From Takakia lepidozioides (taxonomy: Eukaryota > Streptophyta > Takakiopsida > Takakiales > Takakiaceae): a stretch of 64,000 nt of DNA. The stretch is from NCBI GenBank assembly GCA_030704615.1, contig CM060731.1, forward strand, positions 34,100,001 through 34,164,000, in the 5' to 3' direction. The notes under the pieces are model-generated. The model made no database searches and was not told the DNA's origin. It saw only the letters and a list, made by a program, of their open reading frames with translations. This document shows, in pieces, positions 58,948 to 64,000 of this stretch (its first letter is position 1; the number at the start of each line of letters is the position of its first letter). The position numbers and the translations under genes are program-made.

Positions 58948-60395
58948 GGCAGCGTGACTACTCTCTTGCGGCCATCTATGACCGCTACGGATTTGCTCAA
59001 AAAGGTCATCCCTAAAATGAGATCTACTCCATCAATCTCGCAGATGGTGAAGTTCTCACGTCCCTCCCAACTCCCCAGTTGAAGAGGAACAACAATCGCC
59101 AACCTTGTCGCCAACTGTGGTTCTTCTTTGGCAGAACGCACCTCAATAGAGGCCCCCACGTCACTTGTCGGGAGTCCCAGCTTTTGTGCCGTTGCCGGTG
59201 TCATGAAGGAGTGCGACGCTCCTGTGTCCACCAACAACGACACATTAGTTCCGGATATTATCCCATCCACGAACAATAACTGACTCCCTTTTCGTAAGGC
59301 GCCAGTTTCCTGATACAACTCACAAGAAAATTTGCCTACCTTGCAAGTCCTGGCGACCACCGCTTCCACCAAGCGACTGATGGTATCTTCCGACAGCTCC
59401 GTGGTCGCCCGAGTCATGTTCAATTGCCGGGGCTTCATGCACTTCTTGGCCATGTGCCCGGGCTCCCCGCAATTGAAACACACTCCATCAAAGGTCGCCT
59501 TCTGTCCGCCATAAGCCGCTCCACCCGCTTTTCCTTTCGGAGCACCGGGTGCCGCCTTGACGTGTGAAGGCCCTCCCTTCGATTTCCACGTGCCATTTTC
59601 GCCGCGTGGCCTATCCCACTTCTTTTCCGGTCGGAAGGAGTCACCTTCCCGCCGAATCTTCTTGTGGTTCAGCTCCGTACGGCCTTGTCTTTCACCCTTA
59701 GGGACATCCGAGAAACATACAACCCTCTCAATTGCCTCGTTCAAAGTTTTGGGTGGCTTCTCCTCCAACTTCCGCCTGGCCCATGGGGCCAGTCCCGCCA
59801 CAAAATTGAAGACCATTTCTGGTTCTGCCATGTCCGCGACTTCGAGCAACAGCACATTGAAAGCCTGGACATACCCCCGAATGTCATCTGTTTGCTTCAA
59901 ATTCCTCATCTTGTCTCGGGCAAGCCAGGACGCGTTGAGGGGCACAAATTGTCTCTTCAACAATTCCTTGAACCCACTCCAGTTCAAGGTTTCCGGACTT
60001 GGACCTCGGTCGTGAAGGCGTTTCTGCCACCATTGTTGAGCATAGCCCCTCAAATAGGTGGGAGCCACTTCCACGCGATCCTCGTCACTCAACTTGGCCG
60101 CCCGGAAGTACTGCTCCAGCTCCAAGAGCCAGGTGTTGAGTGCCTTCCGATTTCGGACGCCCTCGAAGGTGCCGGGTTCCTTAGGCTTCACCTTAAACTT
60201 TTCCTTAGTGGAAGTGGCATTAGCCGCCTTCAACACGTCTTTCAACGTCCCGCCAAACTGCGCCAACAACCCTTCCCAAAAGGCTGCCGGCATGGGAGAC
60301 ATCTCTTGGTTTGTCGGAGCTCTCAAGGATTCCTCGGGCTCCGACTCCTCGGATTCCTCCCGCTCTTGGGCGGCCTCGTTTTCGGAAACATGCAT
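58809..60395 (-). CDS. E2 gag-protease ORF
   Basis: 528 residues starting [18 protein letters not shown], an acidic leader absent from E1. It then has a capsid-like region ([15 protein letters not shown]), the CCHC knuckle ([14 protein letters not shown]), and an aspartic protease with [12 protein letters not shown] and ILGMTFL. It ends out of frame as SSCFTLEK because of the one-base loss near 58840; E1 continues into RT at this place. Gag forms the particle and protease cleaves the polyprotein. Confidence 0.9.
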   Translation of the reverse strand: MHVSENEAAQEREESEESEPEESLRAPTNQEMSPMPAAFWEGLLAQFGGTLKDVLKAANATSTKEKFKVKPKEPGTFEGVRNRKALNTWLLELEQYFRAAKLSDEDRVEVAPTYLRGYAQQWWQKRLHDRGPSPETLNWSGFKELLKRQFVPLNASWLARDKMRNLKQTDDIRGYVQAFNVLLLEVADMAEPEMVFNFVAGLAPWARRKLEEKPPKTLNEAIERVVCFSDVPKGERQGRTELNHKKIRREGDSFRPEKKWDRPRGENGTWKSKGGPSHVKAAPGAPKGKAGGAAYGGQKATFDGVCFNCGEPGHMAKKCMKPRQLNMTRATTELSEDTISRLVEAVVARTCKVGKFSCELYQETGALRKGSQLLFVDGIISGTNVSLLVDTGASHSFMTPATAQKLGLPTSDVGASIEVRSAKEEPQLATRLAIVVPLQLGSWEGRENFTICEIDGVDLILGMTFLSKSVAVIDGRKRVVTLPCGNGGEVLRVSETPKSVGGRINLLSAREWAVEEAHKPSSCFTLEK

Positions 60396-60541
60396 CGCTT
60401 CCTCAACGGCCGCCTCGGTGACACGCCGCCCCCATCGGGCTCACCGGGATCATCATCTTTTGGGCCGTTCCGCTTTCGCTTTCGGCTTGCCCGACCCCAT
60501 GATGAGGCCAATCCCAAGGACGATCGCGTACTGAACTCTAA

Positions 60542-60553
60542 GCTCTGATACCA
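60542..60553 (-). promoter_or_regulatory. E2 primer-binding site (initiator tRNA-Met)
   Basis: On the minus strand tggtatcagagc lies two bases inside the 5' LTR. This is the standard plant PBS complementary to the 3' end of initiator tRNA-Met. It is deleted in E1. Confidence 0.92.
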
Positions 60554-60555
60554 AG

Positions 60556-61281
60556 TGTCGCGCACCTCACTTCGGTAAACTCCCCTTCAAGTCATAGTTA
60601 CTCGCTTTGATGCGCGCGCCTGACTCCCAACCTGGCCGTCGGGCCAACTTGGAGCTTCGGCTGCTCACCGAGACATAACGGTCCCCCTTCGCTTCCCTCT
60701 AAAACCCTCCACCTAATTGGGACTAGGAGAATTCCCTTTGGTAGATGGCAGTCCGGAACAGCTCCCCATTCTTTGGTCGCTTTCCGGCTCGCTCGCTTAC
60801 TCACTAGTTTTTGGTCACCAACGGGCTTGCACCGTTCTCGGGGTTACTACTCCCTATATATACTTCTGTAGCTGTCCGCGGGGGTTTCACAACCAGCCAT
60901 GCCATTTTATGGCGAACCACCACGAAGACCCTCGATTCCCGGTGGTGAGTCGCGGTGAGTCTTGGCCCGCTCACCACGGCCCCTATGGACCGTGATGAGT
61001 CCCAAGACTCCCCACGACTCCCATCACGAGGTCTCCACCCCCATGGTGAGTCCTATTCCACCCCCACTAAGTCCCACTAAGCTACCACCACCCCTTGTGG
61101 AGCCACCCCCACCGCAACCCGGTGTGCGGGGCTCCACCTAGTGAGCGCCTCCGCCTCCTTGAGTGCCTTGGGCACTCAAGGGTGCTTCAGCCTCCGTACC
61201 TATCGCTGCTACTGCCCCCACCACAGAGGCAGCCCCTCTTGTGTCCCGACCTCCCTGCCCTCAAGGCAAAGGGCCGCGACA
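60556..61281 (-). repeat. E2 5' LTR
   Basis: 726 bp, matching the 3' LTR except for about eight substitutions, with the TATA box near 60855-60863 on the minus strand. Confidence 0.95.
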
Positions 61282-61286
61282 ATCCC

Positions 61287-62879
61287 GGTCTATCTTTATT
61301 GTGCTTTGTTTTGCACGAGGCATGAGACCATGCCCCCTGAGAGCACACTCCATGATCAATCTCTACCCCGCTTCAAACACATGGTACATTTTAAGTTTGG
61401 GCCCATCCTTCCCAACAACTCCGGTGAATGTTTGTATCAATATATATATATCACTATACACTTTATGACAGTAAATACATTTGAAGGGCATCTTGTTATT
61501 ATAACCAGGTTCATCAACCATTGCCTTTAATGAACCTCGCAAATTAGTGCTTCCCACTCATTAGAGTCGTACTCCTCATGGTATGTCCGACACGCTTCGT
61601 GCATGGTGGATTTTTTCCCTATATCGTACCCACTGGAAATCCTCTACCACTTCTGCCCTAAAGAATCCTCCAATACAACATACGTTGCTGGAATGTTAAG
61701 ACAAAAACTCACACTAACAATGGACACCTACAATGAAGTAAACGCGGATTGGATTGCAATACATGTAGGAAAATCACACCCATAACACGCAAAGCAGATG
61801 GAGTTCACCCGGCTTCATCCGCGATGAAGAGAAAGACAATAGGTCGAAAACAAATAGAAAATGAAACTCGGAATACCTGCAGTGAGACCCCTTAAGTGAA
61901 TTTGGAATGGCTTCTCGCTTCACCGCATCCCCTCCCACTCCGTGACGGAAATCAATCATAATATGCAATGAAATAAGAGTTCAGGAAAAATGATGATGGT
62001 GACAACCTCCTCAAAAAATGCTTGGATATAGGGCATTTCGTGCAAGAGACTGCTTCGGATGCTTCGAGAAGACGGCTCAAGGTGCACTAAACCTGCGATG
62101 TAGAGAGGGATAGACGACGTCTCGCCTCCAAAGCGACATCTTGGTGTGTGAGTGTGGGCCAGTGTTGGTCTGGTATGGGTATCTGACCCTGGTATCAGGG
62201 ACCAGACCAGCCTGGTCCTAATCTCTACATACCCAAGGCGATACCATTGCTTGCCTTAGTGTAGGGTTAGCACATACCATACCAGTTTGGTGTTGATGGC
62301 TAGGGTTTAGTATTGATACTCATTGCAAGCGTTTCGCAACCATTCTTCGACTGGTGTCAATTCTTGTTGACGGGAAGTACGAAAGAGTTTTATGGCGGCC
62401 ACTTCGCAGCTTAGGGTCGATGGATTGTTGGGCGAACAATCAAGGCTTGAATCAAGGCTCTGCCGGTGGCAATGAGATCATTTTCCGTGTGCAGTTCTCC
62501 TGTTCATGTATGATGCATTCATCAAGTGTTTTTTAAGTCAATTGAAGGTTCGTTTGATACCAGATCCCAGTATGTATACCAATTGGTATTACTTGAGCAC
62601 ATTTGTATTGATACCATTGCTTAAGTGATTAAAAATAGCTTGATAAATATCCCTGGTACCAATGTTCCCCTGGTATGTCATTTTGAGAGCCACCCATATA
62701 GCAGGACCAGCTTGGTATCCAAAAATGTTGATACCAAGACCAACATTGGTGTGGACCTCACAAGCTAGCACCGATTGCCATCAGATAGAGTCATGCCCAT
62801 GGTCCTGATGGGATGATCCAAAGGTAGTTACATGATTCATGTATTTCAAGGCTGATGCGACGATGGCGATGTTATATGA
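61287..62879. other. Intergenic stretch right of E2
   Basis: No supported gene. The open frame that ends at 61530 continues across the empty E2 site into 55006-55160, but no domain is recognised. Short ctggtat/atacca motifs recur in both orientations around 62160-62750, including ctggtatcagggaccagaccag. Confidence 0.4.
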
Positions 62880-63125
62880 AGCATGGATTTCAGGGATGAT
62901 GGAATGATGGTGTGTTACATGAGTCATGTATTACGGCTTTCAATTGGGAGTGGCGGCGGGCGGGCCGGGGGCAAATGGGGGAGGGATCAACGCGGCGACC
63001 CCGGCAGCCAGCACAAGAGATGCCACAGGGGATGAGGCGGAAGGGGGAGGGGCGGCCCACGCAGGCACACCCGCTCACGGTGCCGCATTCAACTCCAGGG
63101 CCTTTTCTATTACTTGACTATAAAA
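62880..63125 (+). repeat. Dispersed GC-rich repeat, copy 2
   Basis: Counterpart of 45480-45740 in the same orientation, ending ttttctattacttgac and then tataaaaaggga at 63119-63130. That TATA-like tail suggests an LTR or promoter fragment. Confidence 0.75.
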
Positions 63126-63370
63126 AGGGATCATTCTGGTCACCTAAAGACCCGGCCAGGCGTCACCCAGCCAGTCATTCTGGCCAGTCTCTTAGTTAGA
63201 GAGGACGGCCCGGGAATTTCCCGCCAGGTGAGGATGGCACCTTTCGTAGCGTAAGTTTCCTGCTCTTGTGAGCCGTCCGATCAAGGAAACCGCAGCCATC
63301 AAAATGCGAAACTCTTGCTGCTACATTAGGTGTAGGGTGAGAGCCTACACCTAATGTGCCGTACCCGGAG

Positions 63371-63545
63371 CACCTAGTTGTAGCCGAGTGGTAATGGGTC
63401 ACATACCACCTTAGAAGTGGTTGTGGGTTCAATCCACCCTTGCTGTCACAAAGGTGTCCACCTTCCTAACAGACGGCAGTAACCATTGGGGGTGAAGAGA
63501 CACCATAATTTATGTTTCCTTGGGGAGGCATAAAATATTATTAAT
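63371..63545 (+). mobile_element. SINE, same family as the 32.7-33.4 kb cluster
   Basis: A-box-like tagccgagtggtaatggg, B-box-like gtgggttcaatcc, ggtgtccaccttcc and gaagagacaccataatttat, followed by an AT-rich tail (aatattattaatattatta). It is in the opposite orientation to the cluster. Confidence 0.75.
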
Positions 63546-64000
63546 ATTATTAAGTGGTACCCAGCACTTCCGAGTCTTGCCGAGGTTGCCCAAGTTACCC
63601 AAGTTAGAGGGGTGAAAGCTCACACCATAATTTATGCTTGCTTCGAACAGGATTCAACCTTCAGCCCTTACAGATGCTACCTTTGTTTTGCACATTTATA
63701 CATACATATATATGAACATGGACTTGAGCAAGAATGAGATCTCACCAACCTATATCCTCAAACAGTCTTGCACCTACCTTCACCAATCAACTGTATTGGT
63801 TCCTCCCTTTCTACCTGGTCTCTAGTAACTTGGAAAAATCAACACTGATTCAGCATACACCCCTCCAATTAAACTTTATTTGGTTCAGGACTCATGACTG
63901 AAACCTGATGGAGTGAAGCAAGGCTCTCTCTGTTGACCTCCACATGAGCCTGTGTTACTCACGCCACCACCACCTTGACATTGGCACAGTTCCGTCAAAT
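63546..64000. other. Window end, no gene recognised
   Basis: A partial SINE 3' module (cacaccataatttatgc) is at 63622-63640. Nothing else supported. Confidence 0.4.

Larger units (their letters stand above)
55161..61281 (-). mobile_element. E2: Ty3/gypsy chromovirus, both LTRs and PBS, perfect target duplication
   Basis: LTRs 55161-55886 and 60556-61281 are both 726 bp and differ at about eight positions by eye. The target duplication atccc lies at 55156-55160 and 61282-61286. It is the same family as E1. The integrase core is missing through an in-frame 855-bp deletion, and a one-base loss near 58840 shifts the frame between protease and RT. Region 55887-56733 is 3' non-coding. Confidence 0.95.

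Noticed and set aside
59664-60548. 294-residue plus-strand ORF antisense to E2 gag
   Set aside because: It is the complement of the gag reading frame; no domain, and the gag evidence on the minus strand is decisive.

Overview
The window is nuclear DNA of a land plant. It holds two divergent, multi-exon housekeeping genes with canonical GT-AG introns: a plant-type GT37 fucosyltransferase and a five-RRM nucleolar RNA-binding protein of the RBM28/Nop4 family. They sit in a large, transposon-rich background of chromodomain Ty3/gypsy elements, LINEs, SINEs and a CACTA transposon. PPR (pentatricopeptide repeat) fragments of the PLS type, long TE-filled introns and high TE density would suit a seed-free plant such as a fern. 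That assignment is inference; no species can be named from the sequence alone.

Layout. Positions 1-4671 are a direct duplicate of 11880-17275, which lies inside the RBM28-like gene and carries exons 8-10 plus a 4.9-kb intron full of PPR debris and a tandem array of about 160-bp units. The RBM28-like gene runs on the minus strand from 20399 to 5178 in 19 exons that I could phase. Intron 12 contains a LINE with a second LINE nested in it. A short promoter region with a telo-box (20400-20936) separates this gene from the four-exon fucosyltransferase gene (20937-25088, plus strand). A possible small hypothetical gene lies at 26694-27230 on the minus strand. From 27968 to 33500 there are SINEs and unresolved intergenic DNA.

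From 33504 on, the window is a nest of transposons. E1 (33504-39967) is a Ty3/gypsy chromovirus on the minus strand with a perfect 5-bp target duplication. It has lost its primer-binding site, and its gag now begins inside its own LTR. E3 is an older Ty3/gypsy element that looks split by an inversion of about 6 kb: its 5' LTR and the start of RT lie on the minus strand at 40268-41322, while the rest of pol (46434-48960) and the 3' LTR are on the plus strand. That 3' LTR is interrupted by a 4985-bp CACTA transposon (49772-54756) with TIRs, a 3-bp target duplication, no visible transposase, captured PPR sequence and a cluster of CACGTG motifs. E2 (55161-61281) is a close relative of E1 with complete LTRs, a PBS and a perfect target duplication, but its integrase core is removed by an in-frame 855-bp deletion.

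The two cellular genes do unrelated jobs, 60S ribosome biogenesis in the nucleolus and cell-wall glycan fucosylation in the Golgi. They are linked only by a shared intergenic promoter region. I found no wholly new system. The strongest novel points are the patchwork identity of the duplicated RBM28 segment, the PPR-carrying CACTA element, the split E3, and the complementary defects of E1 and E2.
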